Assembly: GCF_008362905.1 (NCBI RefSeq)
Contig: NZ_VFJB01000005.1
Location: forward strand, 248,001-312,000
Length of the DNA stretch: 64,000 nucleotides
Source of the DNA: Deferribacter autotrophicus
Lineage (GTDB): Bacteria > Chrysiogenota > Deferribacteres > Deferribacterales > Deferribacteraceae
Direction: 5' to 3'
Notes under the pieces: model-generated
The model's input: only the letters and a program-made list of their open reading frames with translations
Databases searched by the model: none
What the model was told of the DNA's origin: nothing
In this document: positions 26,669 through 35,731 of the stretch, in pieces
How the letters are laid out: the number at the start of each line of letters is the position of its first letter
How positions within the stretch are numbered: the first letter of the stretch is position 1
Program-made: the position numbers and the translations under genes

Positions 26669-27599
26669 AATTTAATAATCCCGTGTAAATTAATCCTAAA
26701 GTGGAAATCGAAACTATTATCCAGAGAGTTATTCCCTGAATAAGCGGCTTTATTCCCACTTCCCTTAATACTTCTTTGCTGAGTCCTGTACCAATTAAGA
26801 AAAGTGTCATTACAAGTAGCTGTTTTGATGAAATGGCAATTGAGTGCCAAATAGTATTTAGGTTAGTAAAAAGAGTGTTTATAAATGCTGCAGCAATAAA
26901 TCCTAATATAAAGAGAGGGAAAGAGGCTTTTTTCTTTTTCCCTGTTATAAAACCTGCAGCCATTGAAAAGGGTGCAATCCATAAAGCTCTTGTAAGTTTT
27001 ACTGTGGTCGCAATGGCAAGGGCGACACTGCCGTAAGTGGCTGCAGCTCCCACAACACTACTTGTGTCATGTATTGCAAGAGCTGAAAAGAGTCCAAATT
27101 GTTGTTCATTTAAGTTTAGAAAATGACCTATGGGTGGGAAAATCAATAGCGCAATGGCATTTAAAGTAAATACTGTTGCTAGAGAAACTGCTATGGAGTT
27201 GTTATCAGCATCAATCGTTGGTGCCATGGCAGCTATGGCACTTCCGCCACAAATTGCTGTGCCAAAAGAGATTAATATCGAAGTTTTTTTCTCTACATTT
27301 AAAAACTTTCCTAAATAATAGCCGATAAGAATTGTTGCACTTATGGTCAAGAAAGTGAGAATTATTGAGTCTTTACCAACTTTAATTACTTCATAAAAAT
27401 TAACGCCAAACCCTAAACCGATTACGGAAAGTTTTAAAAGCTGTTTGCTGTATTGTGCAGTTTGTTTTGGAAACGGATTACCGAAAATAAGGCTTAAGGT
27501 TAGCCCTAGAATGAGTGCGTATGCTGAGCTGAAAATAGGGATGGCTGTTAAAAAGAAGCATATTATAAATATTAATTTTACACTAGACTTTTTCATCAT
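26667..27599 (-). CDS. yeiH: YeiH family putative sulfate exporter
   Basis: A 310-residue integral membrane protein of the YeiH/PSE family (UPF0324) with about ten hydrophobic segments. Family motifs are GLGFGVNFYEV, SFGTAICGGSAIAAMAPTI and ALAIHDTSSVVGAAATYG. Some relatives export sulfite- or sulfonate-derived anions, but the activity is not established here. The start has a GGAGG site. It is divergent from a LysR gene 85 bases away, the common YeiH-YeiE pairing, so that regulator probably controls it. Confidence 0.92.
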   Translation of the reverse strand: MMKKSSVKLIFIICFFLTAIPIFSSAYALILGLTLSLIFGNPFPKQTAQYSKQLLKLSVIGLGFGVNFYEVIKVGKDSIILTFLTISATILIGYYLGKFLNVEKKTSILISFGTAICGGSAIAAMAPTIDADNNSIAVSLATVFTLNAIALLIFPPIGHFLNLNEQQFGLFSALAIHDTSSVVGAAATYGSVALAIATTVKLTRALWIAPFSMAAGFITGKKKKASFPLFILGFIAAAFINTLFTNLNTIWHSIAISSKQLLVMTLFLIGTGLSKEVLREVGIKPLIQGITLWIIVSISTLGLIYTGLLN

Positions 27600-27684
27600 A
27601 TTTACCTCCTTGTTGTAGAAAATATATAATTTTTGTGTTAATAAGTAAAATAAATAAAATAATTAAAATATATAAGGAAAATTT

Positions 27685-28563
27685 ATGAATATTACTTTGA
27701 GACAGCTTGAGGTGTTTATTACAATTATTAAAACAGGTAATATTACGAAGGCAGCTGAAGAATTAAATATGACTCAGGCCGCTGCAAGCATGGCTTTGAA
27801 AGAGCTTGAAAATCAACTTGGCGAGCAATTGTTTGAAAGAGTGGGCAAAAAGTTGTATTTAAATGAGAACGGGAGGCATCTTAAAGGATATGCCTTGGAA
27901 ATAATTGAAAAGTCATATGAGTTATCAAGAATATTTAAAAGTGGTAAAGTTGTAGGAGAATTAAGAGTTGGCGCAAGCTCTACAATAGGTAATTATATAT
28001 TGCCAGCATATATTTCAGAGTTTATTGTTAAAAATAAAAATGTAAAGATAATGTTAGAAGTTGGAAATACTGAAGAAATATTAAATAAAATTTTGAGTTT
28101 TGATGTTGATTTTGGTTTTGTGGAAGGTTTTTCTACTCATACCGATCTTAAAATGATTGAATGGATAGAGGATGAATTGGCCGTATTTGTAAATATCAAT
28201 AATCAATTAGCAAAGAGAGATGTTATTTCGGTAAATGAATTAAAAGAATGCGAATGGATTTTAAGAGAAAGAGGGTCTGGAACGAGAGAAGTGTTTGAGT
28301 ATGCAATGAGTAGATCTAATATTCCTGTAAATGTGTTACTTGAGCTTGGTCATACAGAAGCTATAAAAAATGCTGTTTCACAAGGAGTAGGTGTAGGATG
28401 TTTATCAAAAGCTGTGTTGGAAGATTTGGTAAGATTAAAAAAGATTAAAATTTTAAATGTTCCTTTTCTTGATTTGAAAAGGAAATTTTATTTTGTAATG
28501 CACAAAAAGAAATATATTACTACTGTAATTAAAAAATTTATGGATTATCTTAACTTGCATTAA
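27685..28563 (+). CDS. LysR-family transcription regulator (YeiE-like)
   Basis: A 292-residue LysR regulator. The N-terminal winged helix reads MNITLRQLEVFITIIKTGNITKAAEELNMTQAAASMALKELENQLGEQLFER, and the rest is the periplasmic-binding-like effector domain (about 90-292). Its divergent position beside yeiH suggests it senses a sulfur compound or other anion and activates that exporter. Its stop codon overlaps the convergent mltG stop by four bases, leaving no room for a terminator. Confidence 0.93.
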   Translation: MNITLRQLEVFITIIKTGNITKAAEELNMTQAAASMALKELENQLGEQLFERVGKKLYLNENGRHLKGYALEIIEKSYELSRIFKSGKVVGELRVGASSTIGNYILPAYISEFIVKNKNVKIMLEVGNTEEILNKILSFDVDFGFVEGFSTHTDLKMIEWIEDELAVFVNINNQLAKRDVISVNELKECEWILRERGSGTREVFEYAMSRSNIPVNVLLELGHTEAIKNAVSQGVGVGCLSKAVLEDLVRLKKIKILNVPFLDLKRKFYFVMHKKKYITTVIKKFMDYLNLH

Positions 28564-29567
28564 TGTTTTTTTATCTGATAAAGATAAACTTTTTTCTTAT
28601 GTTCAAAATATGTTTTGCTGAAATGATGCTTACCATTTTTGTCTGCTACAAAATATAAATAGTTTGTTGTTGCTGGATATATGACAGCTTTTATTGCTTT
28701 ACGGGAAGGATTGCAAATGGGAGTGGGAGGTAAACCTTTAATTATATATGTGTTGTATGGATTGTTATCATTATGTAAATCTTTTTTTTGCAAATTTCCG
28801 TTAAAATTTTCAAAGATACCGTATATTACTGTTGGGTCTGACTGTAATTTCATTTTTCTTTTTAATCGATTGTAAAAGACTGATGCTACAATAGGGTATT
28901 CGTCTTCTAAATAAGTTTCTTTTTGAACGATGGATGCTAAAATTATCCCTTCATAAAAGGTTAGTCCGTGTTTAGATACCTCATTTTCAAAGTTGTCAGG
29001 TAATCTTTCTTTGAAAAGTTTATACATGGTAGTAATAATATTTTCTGGTGTTTGTTTTTTACTAAAATAGTATGTTTCAGGGTATAACAACCCTTCTATT
29101 GTTTTTAACTTAAGTCCTGTTAATTGGTTAATAAATTTTGTATTATGAGCAGTGGCAATAAATTTTTCATACGTTGTGATATCTTTAGCTTCCAAAAGTT
29201 TTGCTATTTCATAAATGTTGTAGCCTTCAGGTATTGTTATTTTGATTTTTATTACATTACCATTCTTTATATCATATATTACTTTTCTCAAACTTTTATT
29301 TTTAAATTCATAGTCACCAAATTTTCTGTTTTTTGCAAATTTGTATGTATAAATTAGATATTCTTTAAAGAAAGGAGGAGGGTTAAGGTGCTTGAAAATT
29401 TTGTTATATGTTTCATTTACTGATTCACCTTTGTAAATTTCTAAGCTTAAAGAGATGTAATTGTTATCTAAGAAGTTTTCACATTTTAAAATCCATAATC
29501 CTACAATAAAAGAGAGTGTAAATGAAACTATTATAACAATAATAAATATTTTTAGTAACTTACTCAT
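28560..29567 (-). CDS. mltG: Endolytic murein transglycosylase MltG
   Basis: A 335-residue inner-membrane enzyme that cleaves nascent glycan strands and limits peptidoglycan chain length. It has an N-terminal membrane anchor (about 6-28) and a YceG catalytic domain. The catalytic Glu217 is in ASIVQKETY, matching Glu218 of E. coli. The ATG at 29567 lies inside the 8-bp direct repeat flanking a MITE-like element. The frame extends into the element through a GTG at 29579, but ATG 29567 matches the family start. The element itself supplies a GGGGTGA that can act as the ribosome site. Confidence 0.93.
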   Translation of the reverse strand: MSKLLKIFIIVIIVSFTLSFIVGLWILKCENFLDNNYISLSLEIYKGESVNETYNKIFKHLNPPPFFKEYLIYTYKFAKNRKFGDYEFKNKSLRKVIYDIKNGNVIKIKITIPEGYNIYEIAKLLEAKDITTYEKFIATAHNTKFINQLTGLKLKTIEGLLYPETYYFSKKQTPENIITTMYKLFKERLPDNFENEVSKHGLTFYEGIILASIVQKETYLEDEYPIVASVFYNRLKRKMKLQSDPTVIYGIFENFNGNLQKKDLHNDNNPYNTYIIKGLPPTPICNPSRKAIKAVIYPATTNYLYFVADKNGKHHFSKTYFEHKKKVYLYQIKKH

Positions 29568-29570
29568 TAT

Positions 29571-29804
29571 TGGCGTCACCCCATTTTTTGTGGAATAATA
29601 ATAATTTTATGTATTTTATTGTTAAATTACATAGTAAACACAAAGGAAAAACATTTTTCTCATTCTCGTGGCACGTCCAGTGCCACTGCGAGGCAGGTTT
29701 CTCAAAAATCGTCATCCATGGCGATTTTTTGGAAACCTGAACCCGAAAAATGTTTTTCCTTTGTATTCTTAAAGCGTTAATTTGCAAATTATGGGGTGAC
29801 GCCA
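29571..29804. mobile_element. 234-bp MITE-like palindromic element
   Basis: Perfect 14-bp terminal inverted repeats (29571-29584 and 29791-29804, beginning tggcgtcacc) are flanked by an 8-bp direct repeat actcatta (29562-29569 and 29806-29813). Inside is a perfect 20-bp inverted repeat (29640-29659 with 29745-29764) enclosing two further hairpins: gtggcac/gtgccac (29668-29686) and aggtttc/gaaacct with aaaaatcg/cgattttt (29695-29738). There is no coding frame of note. It is best explained as a non-autonomous element inserted between carA and mltG; the matching transposase is not in this window. Confidence 0.82.
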
Positions 29805-29823
29805 GACTCATTAAACAGTTGTA

Positions 29824-30942
29824 CTATTTAGATTTTTCTATTATGTCTACAAATCGCTTAAATAAATATACAGCATCGTGAGGACCAGGGCCGTTTTCAG
29901 GGTGATATTGTACGGCAAAAACAGGTTTTGTTTTATGTTTTATCCCTTCAACAGTTTTGTCGTTAAGATTGATATGAGTTACTTCCACAACATCAGATAA
30001 AGAATCTATATCCACTGCAAAACAGTGATTTTGAGCAGTTATTTCTACTTTTTTGGTTGTCAAATCCATTACTGGCTGATTTCCACCGTGATGGCCAAAT
30101 TTGAGTTTGTAGGTTTTACCACCAAGTGCTAAAGAGAGTATCTGGTTTCCTAGACATATTCCAAAAACAGGATATTTTTCAACAGCCTTTTTTGCTATTT
30201 CAATTCCATAAGTGATTGGCTCTGGATCACCAGGACCGTTTGACAAAAATATTCCATCAGGGTTAAGTTCTTCTATTTCTTCAAATTTTGTAGTAGCAGG
30301 AACTACCGTCACTTTGCATTCATTATCAACAAAATACCTCAAAATATTACGTTTTATCCCAAAATCAACAGCCACAATGTGATATTTAAATTTTTCAGGC
30401 TTATAAAAACCACTACCAAGTTGCCAGCTTCCTTCAGTCCATTCGTATTTACTTTTAGTGGTCACATATTGAACAAGATCTTGACCTACAATGGATGGAA
30501 TGTTTTTTGCTTTTTCTTTCAGGTAATCAAGGTCATCTGTCTCTGTTGAAATTATAGCGTTCATAGATCCCTGTTCTCTGATGTGTCTAACAAGTTTACG
30601 GGTATCGATACCTTCGATTCCTAGAATTCCGTATTTTTTTAAAAAATCACCCAGAGATGTTGTGGCTCTATAATTTGAATAGATTTTGCTGTATTCTTTT
30701 ACAATGAAGGCTGAAACAAATGGTTTTGTTGACTCAAAATCTTCTTCATTTATGCCATAATTGCCAATTAAAGGATATGTCATGCAGACCATTTGTCCAA
30801 AATATGATGGATCTGTCAAAATTTCCTGATAACCAGTCATAGATGTATTAAATACAACTTCACCGGTGCACTCACCATCTGCACCGAAGCTTTTACCTTC
30901 AAAAACTGTTCCATCTTCCAATACAAGGTAGGCTTTCTTCAT
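29824..30942 (-). CDS. carA: Carbamoyl-phosphate synthase small subunit
   Basis: A 372-residue glutaminase subunit that supplies ammonia to CarB for arginine and pyrimidine synthesis. The N-terminal CarA domain (about 1-150) contains LEDGTVFEGKSFGA and NTSMTGYQEILTDPSY. The amidotransferase domain has the nucleophile in FGICLGNQILSLALGG and the His-Glu pair in FAVQYHPENGPGPHD. Asn replaces the more usual His after CLG. No carB is adjacent. It has a GGGAG ribosome site. Before the MITE-like insertion it probably ran directly into mltG. Confidence 0.96.
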   Translation of the reverse strand: MKKAYLVLEDGTVFEGKSFGADGECTGEVVFNTSMTGYQEILTDPSYFGQMVCMTYPLIGNYGINEEDFESTKPFVSAFIVKEYSKIYSNYRATTSLGDFLKKYGILGIEGIDTRKLVRHIREQGSMNAIISTETDDLDYLKEKAKNIPSIVGQDLVQYVTTKSKYEWTEGSWQLGSGFYKPEKFKYHIVAVDFGIKRNILRYFVDNECKVTVVPATTKFEEIEELNPDGIFLSNGPGDPEPITYGIEIAKKAVEKYPVFGICLGNQILSLALGGKTYKLKFGHHGGNQPVMDLTTKKVEITAQNHCFAVDIDSLSDVVEVTHINLNDKTVEGIKHKTKPVFAVQYHPENGPGPHDAVYLFKRFVDIIEKSK

Positions 30943-31010
30943 TATCCCACTCCCAAAATTTAAATTCTCGAATCTATAGTGTAATTATATTAAATTTTCA
31001 ATATTTTTAG

Positions 31011-32252
31011 TTATAGATTTAATAAAATTGTAAATATTTGTCCTTTTCTATAAACAGAGAACTCCATTTCATTTAAATAGTTGTTTATGACACTTTCATT
31101 CAAGACGTTTATTGCTGTTATATCTTTGTCATTAACTTTTATTAAAATATCTCCCTTTCTAATATAAGCAGGAATTCCTGAATTAGTAACGACGATATAT
31201 TCCCCTTTCTGACGAAATTCCAATCCAAAAATTTCTTTTAAAAGTTTTATACCATAATTTTTTGGAAATGTAGCAAGCTTAATTTTGGTTTTTAAAAGTT
31301 CATCTTTTCTTTTTATAACTATTTTTAATGAAGAACCTGGGGGGTAACTTCTAAGCATATAATTGATGGCTTTTTTGTTGGAAACAGGGATATCTTCAAG
31401 GGAGTATAGAATATCACCTCTTTTTATACCGACTTTGAAAGCTATGGAGTTTTTATCAACATGAGAAATCATTAGGTTGCCATTTTCTGTTTCTTCAACA
31501 AGGAATCCAATATATCCTCTTCTAATTTTTTTGTATTTTAAAATTTCTGGCATTATACGTTTTAACATATTAATGGGTGCAGAAAAACCAATACCCTGAG
31601 CATCTCTATAAATAGCAGAGTTAATACCAATTACTTCTGCATCTAAATTTACGAGGGGTCCACCACTATTTCCAGGATTGATTAATGCATCTGTTTGAAT
31701 GAAAATGGAAAATCCGTCTTTTGATTTAAGAATACGTTTTGTGTTGCTTACAACGCCTGTGGTTACTGAATTGCTTAGCCCATAAGGGTTACCCATGGCA
31801 ATAACGGTTTCACCTAGATAAATGTTATCGCTGTTACCAAGGGTTACAGGAGGGAAACTTTTTTTTGTTTTAATTTTTAAAAGAGCAATATCAAGAAGTT
31901 TATCTCCACCAATTAGTTCAGCTTCATACTGGTTGTTGTCATAAGGGATAATAAAAATTTTACTTGCAGCTTCAATAACATGATAATTTGTAACCACAAT
32001 ATTATTTTTTACAAAAAAACCAGAACCTAAACTCTGAGTCTTATATGTTCTTTCAAAACCAAAAAAGTCGTTAAAAAATGGGTCATTAAAGAAAGGGTTG
32101 AAGGTTTTTTTTATAATCTTCTCTGTTCTGATATTTACAACAGATTTTTCAATCTTTTGAATTGCAATAACTACGTCATTGATTCTGTGTGAGGCAAAGC
32201 TATTAAAAGTAAATGTAAAAATCAGAGATAAAATAATAAAAATGTGTCGCAT
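31011..32252 (-). CDS. HtrA/DegP-family periplasmic serine protease
   Basis: A 413-residue exported trypsin-fold protease for envelope quality control. It has a signal peptide (about 1-20). The catalytic triad is His91 in VVTNYHVIEAAS, Asp121 in LLDIALLKI and Ser196 in NPGNSGGPL. One PDZ domain (about 225-310) is clear (RRGYIGFLVEE, AFKVGIKRGDIL), and a second weaker PDZ-like segment lies at about 330-413. Its start overlaps the end of moeA by 31 bases, so it is in the mobB-moeA operon. Relatives are named DegP, DegQ or DegS. Confidence 0.92.
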   Translation of the reverse strand: MRHIFIILSLIFTFTFNSFASHRINDVVIAIQKIEKSVVNIRTEKIIKKTFNPFFNDPFFNDFFGFERTYKTQSLGSGFFVKNNIVVTNYHVIEAASKIFIIPYDNNQYEAELIGGDKLLDIALLKIKTKKSFPPVTLGNSDNIYLGETVIAMGNPYGLSNSVTTGVVSNTKRILKSKDGFSIFIQTDALINPGNSGGPLVNLDAEVIGINSAIYRDAQGIGFSAPINMLKRIMPEILKYKKIRRGYIGFLVEETENGNLMISHVDKNSIAFKVGIKRGDILYSLEDIPVSNKKAINYMLRSYPPGSSLKIVIKRKDELLKTKIKLATFPKNYGIKLLKEIFGLEFRQKGEYIVVTNSGIPAYIRKGDILIKVNDKDITAINVLNESVINNYLNEMEFSVYRKGQIFTILLNL

Positions 32253-33388
32253 AAATCACCTTCATTTAATTCAGTTTTATTTTTATCCACAATAGTTAAG
32301 CTCCTGAAACCTTTGTTATTATACTGATATAAATCGTAAGAGACAAGGTTGTCATCTTCAATTACAGTTATAGATTTTATAATTTTGTAAAAGTTTTGTT
32401 TTTTATTCAATTTAAATTTTACTGGGGTTTTAATTAAAAGGTTTTTATCTGATAATCCACGCAGAAAAAAACCTATAAAAAGTTCTGTGCAGACAATAGC
32501 TGAGTGTGGGTTTCCTGGAATTATGAAAAAAGGCTTTTCATCAATAAGGGCAAATTTAAATGTTTTACCTGGACTTGCATTGATCCCATTAATTAAAATT
32601 TTTCCTCCAAGTGATTTTACCACATCTTCTATAATATCTGCTTTGCTATAACCTGTGCCACCAATTGTGATTAAAACATCGAAATCTTCTATATTGATTT
32701 TTAATTTGCTTTTTATGGATTCAAAATCATCTTTTTCAATACCAAGATACGTTACTTCCGTATCAAAGTTATTTAAAAAACTTGATATCATATAATAGTT
32801 GCTGTTTAATATGTGAGTGTACTTTGCAAAATATTCTGTCAGTTCAGAACCTGTAGATATCAGTGCAATTTTTACAGGTCTGTAAACTTCTACACAGTTT
32901 ATTCTTAATGTAGCTAAAATTTCAATTTTTCTATGGTCAATTATTTCATTTTTTTCAATGATAGTGTCCCCTTTTTTGATAGTACTACCTTTTTTCTGGA
33001 TGTAAGAATTTTTTTGAGGAGTTAAAAAAAGTTTTTCATCAACATAAGTAATATATTCAAACGGTACTACCATATCGATGTCATCGTTTAGCTTTGCTCC
33101 TGTTGCAACTTTTATTGCTTCATTTTTTTTAACCGTTTTGGAGCTTATTTCACCTGCATAGATTTCATCAACTACATTAAAGGGCTTGGTGAAATCAGAA
33201 ATAGACGAGTTTATTGCAAAACCATCCATTCTTGAAGTGTTGCAATCAGGAAGATCAAAAGGGGAGGTGATAGTTTTGCACGATGTTTTACCAAAAGCTT
33301 GTTCAATATTAATAACTTTTGAGTTTCTTTTTACAGTTATGTCATTTAAAATTTTTAAAGCGTCGTAAAGGTCAACAAAATTATTCAT
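32222..33388 (-). CDS. moeA: Molybdopterin molybdenumtransferase
   Basis: A 388-residue MoeA protein that inserts molybdate into adenylylated molybdopterin, giving active Mo cofactor. Domains run from PDCNTSRMDGFAI and EIYAGE through the MoCF-binding fold (ALISTGSEL, DVLITIGGTGYSKADI, GINASPGKTFKFA, IPGNPHSAIVCTELF) to the small C-terminal domain. Its start overlaps the end of mobB by eight bases. It would supply cofactor for the molybdopterin reductase encoded at 18.4 kb. Confidence 0.94.
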   Translation of the reverse strand: MNNFVDLYDALKILNDITVKRNSKVINIEQAFGKTSCKTITSPFDLPDCNTSRMDGFAINSSISDFTKPFNVVDEIYAGEISSKTVKKNEAIKVATGAKLNDDIDMVVPFEYITYVDEKLFLTPQKNSYIQKKGSTIKKGDTIIEKNEIIDHRKIEILATLRINCVEVYRPVKIALISTGSELTEYFAKYTHILNSNYYMISSFLNNFDTEVTYLGIEKDDFESIKSKLKINIEDFDVLITIGGTGYSKADIIEDVVKSLGGKILINGINASPGKTFKFALIDEKPFFIIPGNPHSAIVCTELFIGFFLRGLSDKNLLIKTPVKFKLNKKQNFYKIIKSITVIEDDNLVSYDLYQYNNKGFRSLTIVDKNKTELNEGDLCDTFLLFYL

Positions 33389-34040
33389 CTTTCATCTTTA
33401 TAAGTATTTCTTTAGCATTTTCACAACCCTTTAATGCTTTTATCATAGAGCTTATTGTGGAAGAAACAATATCTGCTACAAAATCTTTCATGTGAACAGG
33501 TTTGCCATCAACTGTTATCGCGATTTTTCTCTTTTTTTTCTCCACATAGTGCTCAATTAAAAAGTCAGCTATTTCCTCAGGTTTGTTTAAATCAAAGATA
33601 TTTTTGACCCCTTTCAGTTCAGGATTATCAAAATCATCAGTAGCAACACCAATAAGTGTTGGATCATTTTTGCACAACAATTTGTCAGTATGACCTTTTC
33701 TAAAAATTTCTATTTTAGGTTTATTAGCACTTTTGAAACCTTCTGTTAAAATTAAATCTACATCTGTAGCTAACTTAAATACTAATTGATCGAGAGTGAG
33801 CTCTTTTTCCACATCACTAATGAGTGCATATTTCCATGGTGATGAGATAATAACAGCATAAGCTCCAGCCTGCTTGTGTCTATGGGTATCCTTACCTTCT
33901 TTATCCACATCAAAGCCATGGACATCATGTTTAATTGTTGCAACTCTTAAGTTTTTTTCATTGAAAATTTTTAATAACTTTTCGATAAGTGTTGTTTTTC
34001 CGCAATCAGAAGTTCCCACTATGGATATAATTGGTATCAT
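33381..34040 (-). CDS. mobB: Molybdopterin-guanine dinucleotide protein MobB, extended
   Basis: A 219-residue GTP-binding protein that assists MGD cofactor synthesis. The Walker A motif is GTSDCGKTT (about 9-17), followed by VATIKHDVHGFDVDKEGKDTHRHKQAGA and DLILTEGFKSANKPKIEI, the MobB signature. About 50 extra residues at the C-terminus (VDGKPVHMKDFVADIVSST and beyond) exceed the E. coli protein and recall extended MobB forms. AGGAGGTG precedes the start. It heads the mobB-moeA-htrA operon and diverges from the next gene. Confidence 0.93.
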   Translation of the reverse strand: MIPIISIVGTSDCGKTTLIEKLLKIFNEKNLRVATIKHDVHGFDVDKEGKDTHRHKQAGAYAVIISSPWKYALISDVEKELTLDQLVFKLATDVDLILTEGFKSANKPKIEIFRKGHTDKLLCKNDPTLIGVATDDFDNPELKGVKNIFDLNKPEEIADFLIEHYVEKKKRKIAITVDGKPVHMKDFVADIVSSTISSMIKALKGCENAKEILIKMKDE

Positions 34041-34154
34041 TTTACACCTCCTTAATAGAAATATTACATGACAATATTAAAATCATCAATAGGTTTGTCA
34101 AATTTTACATATTATGATATAATTTTGTTAATTAATAAATTAATGGAGAATAAA

Positions 34155-35708
34155 ATGGCAGTTAAAAGAATTGGTGAGCTCCTCGTAGAAAAAGGGATTA
34201 TTACAGAGCAACAGCTAGAAATAGCATTGAGAAGACAAAAAATTACCGGGGAGAAATTAGGAAATGTTTTAATGAAAATGGGGTTTATTGATGAAGATAA
34301 ATTTTATAGCTTTTTGGCTGAACAATACAATTTGAAAAAGTACGAAAAATCCGAAATAGTAATTACAAAAGAGGTTCAAAATTATTTGAGCTTAAGAACT
34401 GTGTTGGAAAAAGAAGTTATTCCATTAGAAATTATCGATGATAAACTAGCTATTGGAATTACTAATTATAATTCATTAAATTATTTAGATGAGCTTGAGT
34501 TTGAATCTGGCAAAAAAATTATCCTTTTTTTATTACAAGATAATGTTTTTAGAAAGATTATAGAGGATTTAAGAAACTTTCCGTATGGTTTAAAAGATTA
34601 TAAATATATTAGTTTGAAGAGTCTTATTGTTGAAAAATTTGGTAATGTTGATGTTGAAATTGATAAAGTAGCGGCAGTTATTGATAAAATTGAAATGTAT
34701 TATGAGCAAATTGTTTTTATAGATGGTATGCCACCTTTGCTTAAAAAGGATAATGTGGTAATAAAATTAAATTATAATATTATTACCCATGGTAAAATTT
34801 TAGAATTTATCAAAAAATATCTGAATGATAGATTGAAAAAAGATTTAATAACAAATGGTTTTGTAAGAGTTTTAGTTAAAATAAACAATAAAAATTTTTT
34901 TGTTTCTGTTCTTAAACAAAAAAATAAATATAGCCTTACCTTTATTCATTTAAAAAAATCTATTCCAGACATTATGAGTTTTGAAATAGAAGACTCAATT
35001 TTAAGTGATTTATTAAGTGGCCGTAGTGGATTGTATATTATAAGTGCACCCTATGGACATGGAAAATCAACTGTTTTGGCTTCAATTGCTTATAATTTTA
35101 GTATAAATGAATCATATACACTTCTGTTTATTGATGATTTCATGATTTATGATATAAATTCGAATAATTCGTTAGTTTATCAATTTGAAGTGGGTAACGA
35201 CTTCCCAACATTTTATGATGCAATAAAGACAGATTATTTTCTAAATTCAAATGTCATTTTTGTATCGAAAGTAACAACCTACAAGGAGTTAGAACTTCTT
35301 ATAAATTTAGCAGAAGCGGGTAAAAAGGTATTTCTTTCTGTGGAAGCACCAAATGTTACTAATGCTATTTACAGTTTAATTAATTTGATGGATGAAAAAA
35401 GAAAGAGGGTATTATTAAATAGATTTTCTAATAATTTAAGATTATGTATAGCCCAACGTTTAGTAAAATTGAGAAATTCTGATAAAAAGTTGTATGTTTA
35501 TGAATATATAAAGATGAGCCTGAAATTAAAAAAATTTATTATGGAAGAATCATTTACTAGTATTGATACACAATTGAAAGGGTCAAATGAGTATATCCCT
35601 TTAGAAAAGAAATTTGCTGATTTAGTTTCAAAAGGTGTAATTGAAAAAGAAGATATATTCAGATATAGTGTAGATTATGATTTTCTTAAAACATATTTGA
35701 AGGAGTAA
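34155..35708 (+). CDS. GspE/PilB-like protein with degenerate ATPase
   Basis: A 517-residue protein. Residues 1-140 resemble the N-terminal domain of GspE and PilB assembly ATPases (RIGELLVEKGIITEQQLEIALRRQK). The second half keeps an ATPase-like P-loop GHGKST (301-306). The Walker B region reads SNVIFVSKVTTYKELE where the family has a Gly-Glu-Ile-Arg-Asp pattern, so the catalytic Glu and Arg appear lost. The zinc tetracysteine of PilB is also absent. It may be a regulatory or structural relative. ATG 34155 has GGAG upstream; an earlier start at 34068 adds 29 unlikely residues. No pilus genes are adjacent. Confidence 0.7.
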   Translation: MAVKRIGELLVEKGIITEQQLEIALRRQKITGEKLGNVLMKMGFIDEDKFYSFLAEQYNLKKYEKSEIVITKEVQNYLSLRTVLEKEVIPLEIIDDKLAIGITNYNSLNYLDELEFESGKKIILFLLQDNVFRKIIEDLRNFPYGLKDYKYISLKSLIVEKFGNVDVEIDKVAAVIDKIEMYYEQIVFIDGMPPLLKKDNVVIKLNYNIITHGKILEFIKKYLNDRLKKDLITNGFVRVLVKINNKNFFVSVLKQKNKYSLTFIHLKKSIPDIMSFEIEDSILSDLLSGRSGLYIISAPYGHGKSTVLASIAYNFSINESYTLLFIDDFMIYDINSNNSLVYQFEVGNDFPTFYDAIKTDYFLNSNVIFVSKVTTYKELELLINLAEAGKKVFLSVEAPNVTNAIYSLINLMDEKRKRVLLNRFSNNLRLCIAQRLVKLRNSDKKLYVYEYIKMSLKLKKFIMEESFTSIDTQLKGSNEYIPLEKKFADLVSKGVIEKEDIFRYSVDYDFLKTYLKE

Positions 35709-35731
35709 TATTGTTTTTAGGGGGGTAATAA

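Noticed and set aside
30115-30180. CarA with a broken active site because Asn follows CLG
   Set aside because: The nucleophile Cys and the His-Glu pair are present. The variable residue beside them is not catalytic, so the gene is taken as functional.
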